The notes under the pieces were generated by a model. It worked only from the letters and a program-made list of their open reading frames with translations, had not been told where the DNA came from and ran no database searches. Made by a program: the position numbers and the translations under genes. This document shows, in pieces, positions 33,042-41,905 of a DNA stretch of 64,000 nucleotides. Source of the stretch: Halorubellus salinus (GTDB lineage Archaea; Halobacteriota; Halobacteria; Halobacteriales; Natrialbaceae); contig NZ_JAJCVI010000004.1 in the NCBI RefSeq assembly GCF_020567525.1, forward strand, positions 310,001 through 374,000, given 5' to 3'. Every line of letters starts with the position of its first letter. Positions within the stretch are counted from its first letter, which is position 1.

Positions 33042-33761
33042 CTACCGGGCCACGTGCACCGGGACCTCGACCGATTCCGTCGCGCCGTCGTCGTCGGTCA
33101 CCGACAGCGTCACCCGGTAGTTCCCGCGCCGCCGGAACGCGTGCTCCACGACCGCACCCGGCTTCGCGCCGCCGCGGAACGCCCACTCGTACGCCACCAC
33201 GTCCCCGTCCTCGTCCCGCGACTCCCGGGCGTCGAACGTCACCGGCTCGCCGACCCCGACGATGTACCCGTCGTCGTACGTCCGCGCCGGCGACACGTCG
33301 TGCACGGGCGTCGGCGGTTCGTTGTACCGGTCGCGCTCGAGGACGTGGAGGTCGACGCTCGCGGACGCGGCGCGGCCCGCCTCGTCCGTCACCGCGAGCG
33401 TGACGGTCTCGACGCCGCCGCCGCGCTCGAACGCGTGATGCACGCGCTCCCCGTCGATGGATTCCCCACCGATCGTCCACGTGTAGGCCGCGACCGGCGC
33501 CGTCGACTCGGTCCCCGAGGCGTCGAACGTGAGTGCGTCGCCCGCGTGCACGACGAGGTCACCGTCCTCGCGTCGTGCGCCGACGACCGCCAGGTCCGGG
33601 TCGACGTGGTCGCGACCGCAGTCCCCGCCCGGCGCGGTCGCGTCGGCGGCTCCTGGATCGTCGTCGGCCGTGCGGTCGAGGACGCCGAGACCGGTCGCGC
33701 CGGCGGCCGCGGTCCCGGCGTGTTCGAGGACGCTCCGTCGAGTCAGCGTGCGTTCGAGCAT
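33042..33761 (-). CDS. Secreted protein with two PKD domains and Tat-like signal
   Basis: The 239-residue protein starts at ATG 33759-33761 with MLERTLTRRSVLEHAG; the RR pair followed by Ala-rich hydrophobic sequence resembles a Tat signal. Two PKD-type beta domains follow, at about 60-150 (TWTIGGE, VHHAFERGG) and 155-239 (YEWAFRGG, VTDDDGA). No catalytic domain or C-terminal anchor is present. It is probably an extracellular carbohydrate- or protein-binding module. An in-frame ATG 11 codons upstream is less likely. Confidence 0.75.
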   Translation of the reverse strand: MLERTLTRRSVLEHAGTAAAGATGLGVLDRTADDDPGAADATAPGGDCGRDHVDPDLAVVGARREDGDLVVHAGDALTFDASGTESTAPVAAYTWTIGGESIDGERVHHAFERGGGVETVTLAVTDEAGRAASASVDLHVLERDRYNEPPTPVHDVSPARTYDDGYIVGVGEPVTFDARESRDEDGDVVAYEWAFRGGAKPGAVVEHAFRRRGNYRVTLSVTDDDGATESVEVPVHVAR

Positions 33762-33918
33762 GACGCCGACGCTGGCCGCCCCATCCGCCTTCAACCCTCG
33801 GCAGCGTGCGGCCGGTCCCGCTCGGGGCCAGCTCCCGCTCGCGGACGGGTCCCTTCGCCCTAATCGCGTCGTATGCTAGCACTCGACGGCGCCTCTCACC
33901 GTCGATACGCTTAAGTGA

Positions 33919-33936
33919 ATGTACGAATTTGTACAT
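33919..33936 (+). promoter_or_regulatory. Palindromic operator candidate upstream of trpD
   Basis: ATGTAC and GTACAT are perfect half-sites around a six-base AT-rich centre (GAATTT), located 33 bp before the trpD ATG at 33969 and flanked by AT-rich promoter sequence. The dyad would suit a dimeric helix-turn-helix regulator controlling the trp operon. The protein is not identified here. Confidence 0.5.
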
Positions 33937-33968
33937 CATAAGACGAAGCCGTTCATTAGTGATTCACT

Positions 33969-35000
33969 ATGCAGGACTACATCGAGCGCGTGACCGACGG
34001 CACCGACCTCACACAGGACCAGGCCCGCGACGCCGCCACCGCGGTGTTCGAGGACGCCACCGACGCACAGATCGGCGCGCTGCTCTCGGGGCTCCGCGCG
34101 AAGGGCGAGACCGAGGCCGAGATCGCCGGGTTCGCCGAAGGGATGCGCGACGCCGCCCGAACCATCCAGCCCGACCGCGCCCCGCTCGTCGACACGTGCG
34201 GGACCGGCGGCGACGACTACGACACCATCAACGTCTCCACGACGAGCGCGATGGTCGCCGCCGGCGCCGGCGTCCCCGTCGCCAAACACGGCAACTACTC
34301 CGTCTCCTCCTCCTCCGGCAGCGCCGACGTCCTCGAGGAGGCCGGCGTCGACGTCGACGCCGAACCCCCGGCGGTCGAATCCCAGATAGAGGCCGACGGC
34401 GTCGGCTTCATGCTCGCGACCGTCTTCCACCCCGCGATGAAGGCCGTCATCGGCCCGCGGAAGGAACTCGGGATGCGCACCATCTTCAACGTCCTCGGCC
34501 CGCTGACCAATCCCGCAGGTGCGAACGCGCAGGTCGTCGGCGTCTACGACCCCGACCTCGTCCCCGTCCTCGCGAGAGCGCTCGCGCGGATGGACGTCGA
34601 GCGCGCGCTCGTCGTCCACGGCAGCGGCATGGACGAGATAGCCATCCACGACGAGACCGTCGTCGCCGAGGTTCAGGGCGAGGAGATCGAGGAGTACACG
34701 CTCACGCCCGAGGACCTCGGCCTCGAACGCGCCCCCGTCGAGGCGGTCGCGGGCGGCACGCCCACCGAGAACGCCGCGGACATGACGGGCATCCTTGAAG
34801 GGGACGTGACGGGCGCGAAGCGCGACATCATCCTCGCGAACGCGGGCGCCGCCATCTACGTCGCCGGCGAGGCCGAGTCGCTCACCGACGGTGTCGCGGC
34901 GGCACGGGAGGCCATCGAGTCCGGCGCAGCGGCGTCGAAGCTCGCGGACCTCCAGGGCGAGGAATCGACGGCCGCGACGGCCGAAGCGGGCGCGGACTAG
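33969..35000 (+). CDS. trpD: Anthranilate phosphoribosyltransferase
   Basis: This 343-residue enzyme transfers phosphoribose from PRPP to anthranilate, the second committed step of tryptophan synthesis. Hallmarks are DTCGTGGDDYDTINVST (the GTGGD PRPP loop), KHGNYSVSS, and RTIFNVLGPLTNPA. Length and domain order fit the family. It is the first gene of trpDFEG: it ends two bases before trpF, with no promoter between them. The palindrome upstream may be its control site. Confidence 0.96.
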   Translation: MQDYIERVTDGTDLTQDQARDAATAVFEDATDAQIGALLSGLRAKGETEAEIAGFAEGMRDAARTIQPDRAPLVDTCGTGGDDYDTINVSTTSAMVAAGAGVPVAKHGNYSVSSSSGSADVLEEAGVDVDAEPPAVESQIEADGVGFMLATVFHPAMKAVIGPRKELGMRTIFNVLGPLTNPAGANAQVVGVYDPDLVPVLARALARMDVERALVVHGSGMDEIAIHDETVVAEVQGEEIEEYTLTPEDLGLERAPVEAVAGGTPTENAADMTGILEGDVTGAKRDIILANAGAAIYVAGEAESLTDGVAAAREAIESGAAASKLADLQGEESTAATAEAGAD

Positions 35001-35002
35001 CG

Positions 35003-35683
35003 ATGACGCGAACGAAGGTCTGTGGTCTGACGCGCGAAGCCGACGTCGACCAGGCGGTCGACGCCGGCGCGGACGCGCTCGGGTTCGTCGTCGACGTGCC
35101 CGTGGACACGCCGCGCGAACTCACCGTGGCGCGCGCCGCGGAACTCGTCGCCCGCGTCCCGCCGTTCGCGACGACGGTGCTCGTGACGATGCCGACGGCG
35201 CCCCAGCGAGCGGTCGACCTCGTCGCGCGCGTCGACCCGGACGTCGTCCAGTGTCACGGCGACCTGTCGCCCGGTGACGTCGCGTACCTCCGGTCGCGCG
35301 TCGACGCTCGCGTCCTGAAGGCCGTGGACGCGGACGACGTCGAGACGGCGAGGCGGTACGCGGACGTCGTGGATGCACTCCTCGTCGACTCCGCGGACGC
35401 CGACGGCGGCGGTGGCACCGGCGAGACCCACGACTGGGAGCGGACGCGCGACGCCGTCCGCGACCTCGACGCACCCGTGATACTCGCCGGTGGGTTGACG
35501 CCGGGGAACGTCGCGAGCGCCATCGACGTCGTGGACCCGTTCGCGGTGGACGTGGCGAGCGGCGTCGAAGCCGCGGGTGGCGTGAAGGACCACGACCGCG
35601 TCCGCGAGTTCGTCGACGCGGTCGCCGACGCGACGCGAGCGGCGCGCGACGAGGCGACGAACGAAGAGGCGGTGTCGGCATGA
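35003..35683 (+). CDS. trpF: Phosphoribosylanthranilate isomerase
   Basis: The 226-residue TIM-barrel enzyme converts N-(5-phosphoribosyl)anthranilate to the enol-ribulose form. The N-terminal TRTKVCGLTRE contains the catalytic general-base Cys (KVCGLT); the general-acid Asp is in VDALLVDSADA, and the phosphate site is ILAGGLTPGNV and VASGVEA. ATG 35003 follows trpD directly, and the stop overlaps the trpE start by ATGA, indicating translational coupling. Confidence 0.95.
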   Translation: MTRTKVCGLTREADVDQAVDAGADALGFVVDVPVDTPRELTVARAAELVARVPPFATTVLVTMPTAPQRAVDLVARVDPDVVQCHGDLSPGDVAYLRSRVDARVLKAVDADDVETARRYADVVDALLVDSADADGGGGTGETHDWERTRDAVRDLDAPVILAGGLTPGNVASAIDVVDPFAVDVASGVEAAGGVKDHDRVREFVDAVADATRAARDEATNEEAVSA

Positions 35684-37380
35684 GCGACGAGCCGGCGCTC
35701 GCACCGGACCGCGAGTCCTTCGAGACGCTCGCCGAGCACGCGCTCCGCGACGGCGGCCCCGCGGTGGTGCGTGCGAGCGTCGAACTGGACGTGGACGTCA
35801 CGCCGCTGGGCGCGTACGCGGCGCTCACGGGGCGGACCGCGGACCCGCCGGGGAGCGACGACGACTACGCGTTCCTCCTGGAGAGCGCGGAGAAGGTCGC
35901 GTCCAGCGACCCGGCGGGCGCGTTCCGGCCCGCGGCCGCGGACGACGACGACGGCGACGCGAGCCGGCACGCGCGGTACTCGTTCGTCGGGTACGACCCG
36001 GCGGCGGTCGTCACCGTCACCGGGAGCGACGTGGACGTGGACGTCCTCGGGAGCGACCGGTACGAGGCCCTCGTCGACCCAGAGGGCGCGCTCGCTGACG
36101 CAGCTGCGAGCGGCGACGGCCCCGGCGAGTCGTCCGCGGACGTCTTCGACCGGCTGCGGGCGGCGATGCCCGACGCCGAGACCGCGGGGTTCCCGACGGG
36201 GGACCGCCAGCACCTCCAGGGCGGGCTCGTCGGGTTCGTCGGGTACGACGCGGTGTACGACGCGTTCCTCGACGAGGTCGGCGTCGACCGTCCGGAATCG
36301 CGGTTCCCGGACGCGCAGTTCGTGCTGTCGACGAAGACGCTCGTGTTCGACGACGTCGCCGAGTCGCTCGAACTCGTGTTCACGCCCGTGCTCTCGGCGA
36401 GCGAGGACCCCGGCGCCGTCTACGACGTCCTCGAAGGCGAGGCCGAGCGCGTCCGCGAGTGCCTCGCGAGCGCCGACCCCCTGGAGACGGGTGGGTTCGT
36501 TCGCGAGCGCGAACGCGCCGGGAGCCGCGAGGCGTACGAGGACTCGGTCGCGAAGGCGAAGGAGCACGTGCTCGACGGCGACGTCTACCAGGCCGTGCTC
36601 TCGCGGACGCGCGAGCTCGAGGGCCAGGTGGACGCGCTCGGGCTCTACGAGAGCCTGCGCGAGGTGAACCCGTCGCCGTACATGTACCTGCTCGGGCACG
36701 ACGACCTGGACGTCGTCGGCGCGAGCCCGGAGACGCTCGTCTCGGTGCGCGGCGACGAGGTCGTCGCGAACCCCATCGCGGGCACCATCGAGCGCGGCGA
36801 CAGCCCCGTCGAGGACCGAGCGCTCGCGGGGGAACTGCTCGCGGACGCGAAGGAGCGCGCCGAGCACACGATGCTCGTCGACCTCGCCAGGAACGACGTC
36901 CGGCGCGTCAGCGAGTCCGGGAGCGTCCGCGTCGATGAGTTCATGAACGTCCTCAAGTACAGTCACGTCCAGCACATCGAGTCCACCGTCACGGGCGAAC
37001 TCGCCGCCGACGCGGACGCGTTCGACGCGACGCGCGCGAGCTTCCCCGCCGGAACGCTCTCGGGCGCACCGAAGATCCGCGCGATGGAGGTCGTCGACGC
37101 GCTCGAGGACGACCCCCGGGGCGTCTACGGCGGCGGCGTCGGGTACTACTCGTGGACGGGCGACGCGGACGTCGCCATCGTCATCCGGACCGCGACCGTC
37201 GAGGACGAGGGCGAGTTCGACCGCGTCACCGTCCGTGCCGGGGCGGGCGTCGTCGCGGACAGCGACCCCGAAAGCGAGTACGACGAGACCGAACAGAAGA
37301 TGCAGGGCGTCCTCGACGCGCTCGACCGCATCACGACCGAACCTGAGGACGACGTCCCGCCACCGGAGGTGTCGCGATGA
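35680..37380 (+). CDS. trpE: Anthranilate synthase component I
   Basis: The 566-residue chorismate-binding subunit makes anthranilate from chorismate with ammonia supplied by TrpG. C-terminal catalytic motifs include NPIAGTIERG, DLARNDVRRVS, HIESTVTGEL and the late PAGTLSGAPKIRAMEV with YYSWTGDADVAI. The N-terminal part (about 40-110) probably forms the tryptophan feedback site; RYSFVGYDP lies there. It is about 40 residues longer than many homologues because of Asp/Ala-rich inserts. It overlaps trpF and trpG by ATGA at both ends. Confidence 0.96.
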   Translation: MSDEPALAPDRESFETLAEHALRDGGPAVVRASVELDVDVTPLGAYAALTGRTADPPGSDDDYAFLLESAEKVASSDPAGAFRPAAADDDDGDASRHARYSFVGYDPAAVVTVTGSDVDVDVLGSDRYEALVDPEGALADAAASGDGPGESSADVFDRLRAAMPDAETAGFPTGDRQHLQGGLVGFVGYDAVYDAFLDEVGVDRPESRFPDAQFVLSTKTLVFDDVAESLELVFTPVLSASEDPGAVYDVLEGEAERVRECLASADPLETGGFVRERERAGSREAYEDSVAKAKEHVLDGDVYQAVLSRTRELEGQVDALGLYESLREVNPSPYMYLLGHDDLDVVGASPETLVSVRGDEVVANPIAGTIERGDSPVEDRALAGELLADAKERAEHTMLVDLARNDVRRVSESGSVRVDEFMNVLKYSHVQHIESTVTGELAADADAFDATRASFPAGTLSGAPKIRAMEVVDALEDDPRGVYGGGVGYYSWTGDADVAIVIRTATVEDEGEFDRVTVRAGAGVVADSDPESEYDETEQKMQGVLDALDRITTEPEDDVPPPEVSR

Positions 37381-38051
37381 GGGTCCTGTTCGTCGACAAC
37401 TTCGACTCGTTCACGTACAACCTCGTCGAGTACGTCGAATCCTCGCTGCTCGCGACCCGGCCAGCCGACGAGGTCGCGGTCGAGGTCGTCAGGAACACCG
37501 CGAGCGTCGACGACGTCCGCGCGTTCGACCCGGACGCCGTCGTCGTCTCGCCGGGCCCGGGGCATCCGAAGAACGAGCGCGACGTCGGCGTGACGATGGA
37601 CGTCTTCCGCGACGTCAGCCCGGACGTGCCGACGCTCGGCGTCTGCCTCGGACTGGAAGCCGCGGTCTACGAGTACGGCGGGACGGTCGGCCGCGCCCCC
37701 GAGCCCGTGCACGGGAAGGCGTGGCCGATCGCGCACGACGGCCGCGGCGTGTTCGCGGGCATCGAGCAGGGGTTCTCCGCGGGGCGATATCACTCCCTGG
37801 TCGCGAGCGAGGTCCCGGAGTGCTTCGAGGTGTCGGCGACGACCGACCACAGCGACGAGGGGCCGAGTGGCGTGGACGTCGCCACCGACGGCGGCGTCCG
37901 CGCTGGCGCGGCACGCGGCGACGGCGACGCGCTCGTCATGGGCGTCCGCCACCGCGAGCACCCCATCTCGTGCGTGCAGTTCCACCCGGAGTCCGTCCTC
38001 ACGGGCCGGGGTCACGACGTCGTCGAGAACTTCCTCTCGCTCGTCGACTGA
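37377..38051 (+). CDS. trpG: Anthranilate synthase component II (glutamine amidotransferase)
   Basis: The 224-residue class I amidotransferase begins RVLFVDNFDSFTYNLVEYV. The nucleophile is Cys90 in LGVCLGLEAA, and the partner His and Glu are in CVQFHPESVL near residues 204-206. It supplies ammonia from glutamine to TrpE. Last gene of trpDFEG; trpCBA is not in the window. No overlap with the downstream gene, which is on the other strand. Confidence 0.96.
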   Translation: MRVLFVDNFDSFTYNLVEYVESSLLATRPADEVAVEVVRNTASVDDVRAFDPDAVVVSPGPGHPKNERDVGVTMDVFRDVSPDVPTLGVCLGLEAAVYEYGGTVGRAPEPVHGKAWPIAHDGRGVFAGIEQGFSAGRYHSLVASEVPECFEVSATTDHSDEGPSGVDVATDGGVRAGAARGDGDALVMGVRHREHPISCVQFHPESVLTGRGHDVVENFLSLVD

Positions 38052-38102
38052 GAACGACTGCCGCGCGCGTCGAGGCCGGTTCGGTACGTTCGCCGCGGGT
38101 GC

Positions 38103-38339
38103 TTACGCCAGGAGCGACGCGGCGTCGACGAACGTGGTTCCGGGGAGGCCGAGCGGGTCGATGCCGAGCGTGACGTCGAGCGCGTAGAGGATACCGAGGA
38201 CGATCGCGGCGACGATACCGACGCGGATGGCGATGGCGACCGCGACGCGCACGAGCAGCACGACGACGACGAGCGCGACGAGCGCGATGACCGCGAGCGC
38301 CAGCGCGTCGAACCCGAAGGCCACCTGGAGTGGGAACAT
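38103..38339 (-). CDS. Small hydrophobic membrane protein
   Basis: About 78 residues with two to three closely spaced helices (residues about 8-55). ATG 38337-38339 (MFPLQVAFGF) is preferred over an ATG nine codons upstream because a TATA-like AAACTTATG lies about 30 nt before it. No family was recognised. It converges on trpG with a gap of about 50 bp. Confidence 0.6.
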   Translation of the reverse strand: MFPLQVAFGFDALALAVIALVALVVVVLLVRVAVAIAIRVGIVAAIVLGILYALDVTLGIDPLGLPGTTFVDAASLLA

Positions 38340-38468
38340 ACCCGATTCCAGACCCACGGCGGGCATAAGTTTGTGGGCAAGACAGGGAGGCGTTCGACCT
38401 CGGGCCGCGAACCGGGGCGCGTCGAGCGCTCGACGGCGGTCGTCGGGCGTCCACTTTCACTCCGGTTT

Positions 38469-38493
38469 GGGAGGGTTCAAGTCGCTCCCTCCC
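38469..38493. repeat. Seven-bp hairpin in the intergenic region before nrdJ
   Basis: GGGAGGG and CCCTCCC enclose an 11-nt loop containing TTCAAGTCG. It lies in otherwise gene-free DNA between the small membrane protein and the nrdJ leader. Its role is unknown. Confidence 0.4.
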
Positions 38494-38630
38494 GAAGCGA
38501 TTCATAGAGATGATCCCGAGTGTCCGGTAGCGACAGCGCCATAATTAAAACAGGGTTGTGTAACATCAATCGGAGTAGAAATCCGACCATTTATGGTACC
38601 CTCGCGTGTACCAAATCTTCGTCTCGAACG

Positions 38631-38705
38631 ATGCATATGACACCATCTACAGCCGCCGAAAACGCCCGCAAGCTCGATGCTGCGGGCGGGGAGGGGAAGC
38701 GATGA
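38631..38705 (+). CDS. Possible 24-residue leader peptide coupled to nrdJ
   Basis: A short frame starts at ATG 38631 (or 38637), encodes MHMTPSTAAENARKLDAAGG followed by EGKR, and stops at a TGA that overlaps the nrdJ ATG (ATGA). The nrdJ ribosome-binding site lies inside its last codons, so translation of the leader could control access to it. No homologue is known to me; the frame may be chance. Confidence 0.35.
   Translation: MHMTPSTAAENARKLDAAGGEGKR
38664..38687 (+). promoter_or_regulatory. nrdJ: Hairpin immediately before the nrdJ ribosome-binding site
   Basis: GCCCGCA and TGCGGGC form a perfect 7-bp stem with a 10-nt loop. The stem ends where the purine-rich Shine-Dalgarno stretch GGGGAGGGG (38688-38696) begins. 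It may influence ribosome access to nrdJ. Confidence 0.45.
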
Positions 38706-41700
38706 GTCGGTCGAACGTCGGAGCGGACGAGGTCGACCTGCCGATCAAGCGAACCGAGGGCGACACGCTCGAGGACCGCCTCACGGGGAACGCGTACCAC
38801 AACATCCTGCCGGCGCGCTACCTCCGCAAGGACGCCAACGGCGACCTCATCGAGGAGCAGGAGGACCTCTTCGTTCGCGTCGCGAAGAACATCGCGCTCG
38901 CCGAGGCCGTCTACGAGGCCGACAACCAGGACGTGACCGTCGAGGTCACGCCCGACCAGCTCAAGCCCGACCACCCGCGTCGCGACGAGCTCGCCGAGGA
39001 AGTGTTCGGGAAAGGCACCACCGTGGACGACGACACGTCCACGGAGCTCTCGGTGTACAACGTCAACAAGTTCGCGTACGACACCGTCGTCCCCGAACTC
39101 CCCGACGGCGTCCGCGAGCACGTCCAGGAGAAGGCCGACGAGTTCCAGGGCCTCATGGAGAACCTGTCGTTCATGCCGAACTCGCCGACGCTCATGAACG
39201 CGGGCGACGAACTCCAGCAGCTCTCGGCGTGCTTCGTCGACTCGCCCGAGGACGACATCGACGACATCCACCAGACCGCCAAGGAGGCCGCGCAGGTCTT
39301 CCAGAGCGGCGGTGGCATGGGGTACGCGTTCTGGCGGCTCCGCCCGTACGGCGACCCCGTCGGGTCCACGGGCGGCATCGCCTCCGGCCCCATCACGTTC
39401 ATGCGGACGTACGACCAGATGTGCGAGACGATCGCGCAAGGCGGTGCGCGTCGCGGCGCACAGATGGGCGTCATGCGCATCTCGCATCCGGACGTCATCC
39501 AGTTCATCCACGCGAAGAACAAGGACGTCAGTCTCGCGCACTCCCTGCGACTCAACGACCCGGACGACTACACGCACAACTCGTTCGCGGACGCGCTGGA
39601 GGAGGCGCGGGAACTTATCGACGACGAGGGGAAGGTCCCCAAGCACCTCCGGAACGCCGTCGAGGGCCACCTCTCGAACTTCAACATCAGCGTCGGCGTC
39701 ACCGACGACTTCATGGACGCGCTCGAGAACGGCGAGGAGTTCACGTTCACGAACCCCCGTACGGGCGAGGCGCACATCGCGACCGCGGAGACGAAGGAGC
39801 TCTACGAGATGTTCGGGCTCGGCGAGCACGTCGAGGTCGGCGAGGAGCTCTCCGTGCCCGCGGAAGCCCTCTGGGAGGACGTCATCGAGGGCGCTCACGA
39901 GAACGGCGAACCGGGCGTCATCTACCTCGAACGCGTCAACAAGAAGCACTCCTTCGACGTCGAAGAGCACCCCGAGCACCGCATCCTCGCGACGAACCCC
40001 TGCGGCGAGCAGCCCCTCGAGGAGTACGAGGCGTGTAACCTCGGGCACATCAACCTCTCGACGCTCGCGGACCTGGACGCGCCCGACTGGCGCGTCTGGT
40101 ACGACGAGCACGGCGACGACTACGCGGACCTCGAGAGCGCAGTCGATGCGTTCCTCGACGACGCGGTCGACTTCGAGGAGTTCGACCGCCGCATCGACCT
40201 CGGGACGCGCTTCCTGGAGAACGTCGTCACGATGTCTGACTTCCCGGTGCCGAAGATCGAGGAGAAGGTCCGCGAGATGCGGAAGATCGGTCTGGGCGTC
40301 ATGGGCCTCGCGCAACTCTACATCCAGCTCGGGATGCGCTACGGGAGCGAGGAGTCCAACGAGGTCGCGAGCCAGCTGATGACGCACATCAACCACGAGT
40401 CCAAGTGGACGAGTCACGAGCTCGCCGGCGAGCGCGGCGCGTTCGCGGACTACGCGGACTCGAAGTACGCGAACCCGACCGAGTACGCGGACTGGTTCGA
40501 GCACCACACCGGCCTCGACGCCGACGAGTGGGCCGACGGATTCGAGATCCGGAACCACAACACGACCACCATCGCGCCGACCGGCACCACGAGCATGGTC
40601 GGGAACACGACCGGTGGCTGCGAGCCCATCTACAACGTCGCGTACTACAAGAACGTCAGCGACGACGTGCAGGGCGACGAGATGCTCGTCGAGTTCGACG
40701 ACTACTTCCTGCGCGTCCTGGAGGCGAACGACATCGACGTCGACGCCGTCAAGGAGGAAGCCCAGGAGCAGATGGCGTCGAACGCGTTCGACGGCGTCGA
40801 AGGCCTCGACACCGTCCCGGACGCCATCGGCGAGCTGTTCGTCGTCACGAGCGACCTCGAAGGGAAGGACCACGCCGCAGTCCAGTGTGCGTGCCAGGAC
40901 GGCGTGGACTCCGCCATCTCGAAGACGTGTAACTTCCCGAACGACGCCTCGCCGTCCGACATGGACGAGGTGTACCGCTACATCTACGAGAACGGCGGGA
41001 AGGGCGTCACCGTCTACCGCGACGGCACTCGTAGCAAGCAGGTCCTCACGACGCGTGCGGACAACAAGGAGTTCGCGGACGAGGACGAGGCCGCGGAGGT
41101 CCTCGTCGAGCAGATCCAGGACGTCTTCGGCGGCATGGAGGCGTTCCTCGAGAACGACGACGTGCAGGCCGCACTGACCGAGGAGGTCTCGAGCCTGCTC
41201 GCGGCCGCGGACGGCGACCGCCGCCGGAAGCGCGACCGGCCCGCCGCGCTCCGCGGCGTCAGCCAGCGCGTGAAGACCGGGTACGGGAAGCTCTACGTCA
41301 CGATCAACGAGGACCCCGACACCGGCGAGCCGTTCGAGGTGTTCGCGAACATCGGGCACTCCGGTGGCTTCACGAACTCCTTCACCGAGTCGCTCGGGAA
41401 GGTCATCTCGACGGCGCTCCAGGCGGGCGTCGATCCGGACGAGATCGTCGACGAGCTCTGCGGGACGCGGAGCCCGAAGGTGGCGTGGGACCGCGGCGAG
41501 CAGATCCAGTCCATCCCGGACGCCATCGGCACCGCGATGCGCCGGTACCTCGACGACGACATCGACAAGCCCTACCCCGAGCAGAAGACGCTCGAGGAGG
41601 CGGCCGACGACGGGGACGCCGACGCGGCGACCCAGCCCGACGGCGGGGCGACGACCGCCGACGCGTCCGCGGTCGACGCGTCGACCCCGAGCCCGCCCGC

Positions 41701-41854
41701 GGAGGGCGAGCCGGCGGCCGAGGAGACGAGTGACGCGGTCGACGACCTCATCGCGGCCGGGGAGAGCCCCGAGTGCCCCGAGTGCGGGTCGCTGTCGCTC
41801 GCGTACTCCGAGGGCTGCAAGACCTGCGAGTCCTGCGGCTGGTCCGAGTGCTGA
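38702..41854 (+). CDS. nrdJ: Adenosylcobalamin-dependent (class II) ribonucleotide reductase
   Basis: The 1050-residue enzyme reduces ribonucleotides to deoxyribonucleotides using a B12 radical. Key parts: the first redox Cys in LQQLSACFVDS, the NPCGEQPLEEYEACNLGHINL region with radical-site Cys and Glu, PTGTTSMVGNTTGGCEP, and a C-terminal zinc-ribbon-like tail (CPECGSLSLAYSEGCKTCESC) that carries redox cysteines. An Ala/Asp-rich linker precedes the tail. ATG 38702 has a strong Shine-Dalgarno sequence (GGGGAGGGG, 6 bases upstream), unusual where most genes look leaderless. The longer in-frame start is not favoured. A hairpin with T-run follows the stop. Confidence 0.96.
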   Translation: MSRSNVGADEVDLPIKRTEGDTLEDRLTGNAYHNILPARYLRKDANGDLIEEQEDLFVRVAKNIALAEAVYEADNQDVTVEVTPDQLKPDHPRRDELAEEVFGKGTTVDDDTSTELSVYNVNKFAYDTVVPELPDGVREHVQEKADEFQGLMENLSFMPNSPTLMNAGDELQQLSACFVDSPEDDIDDIHQTAKEAAQVFQSGGGMGYAFWRLRPYGDPVGSTGGIASGPITFMRTYDQMCETIAQGGARRGAQMGVMRISHPDVIQFIHAKNKDVSLAHSLRLNDPDDYTHNSFADALEEARELIDDEGKVPKHLRNAVEGHLSNFNISVGVTDDFMDALENGEEFTFTNPRTGEAHIATAETKELYEMFGLGEHVEVGEELSVPAEALWEDVIEGAHENGEPGVIYLERVNKKHSFDVEEHPEHRILATNPCGEQPLEEYEACNLGHINLSTLADLDAPDWRVWYDEHGDDYADLESAVDAFLDDAVDFEEFDRRIDLGTRFLENVVTMSDFPVPKIEEKVREMRKIGLGVMGLAQLYIQLGMRYGSEESNEVASQLMTHINHESKWTSHELAGERGAFADYADSKYANPTEYADWFEHHTGLDADEWADGFEIRNHNTTTIAPTGTTSMVGNTTGGCEPIYNVAYYKNVSDDVQGDEMLVEFDDYFLRVLEANDIDVDAVKEEAQEQMASNAFDGVEGLDTVPDAIGELFVVTSDLEGKDHAAVQCACQDGVDSAISKTCNFPNDASPSDMDEVYRYIYENGGKGVTVYRDGTRSKQVLTTRADNKEFADEDEAAEVLVEQIQDVFGGMEAFLENDDVQAALTEEVSSLLAAADGDRRRKRDRPAALRGVSQRVKTGYGKLYVTINEDPDTGEPFEVFANIGHSGGFTNSFTESLGKVISTALQAGVDPDEIVDELCGTRSPKVAWDRGEQIQSIPDAIGTAMRRYLDDDIDKPYPEQKTLEEAADDGDADAATQPDGGATTADASAVDASTPSPPAEGEPAAEETSDAVDDLIAAGESPECPECGSLSLAYSEGCKTCESCGWSEC

Positions 41855-41862
41855 CGTAGGTT

Positions 41863-41881
41863 CCGCGATTCGCGGTTTTTT
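41863..41881 (+). terminator. Hairpin plus T-run after nrdJ
   Basis: CCGCG-ATT-CGCGG is followed directly by six T. It starts about 8 nt after the nrdJ stop, in the form of an intrinsic terminator. Confidence 0.65.
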
Positions 41882-41905
41882 CTCCCCGAGCGTCCACGGG
41901 ACGGT

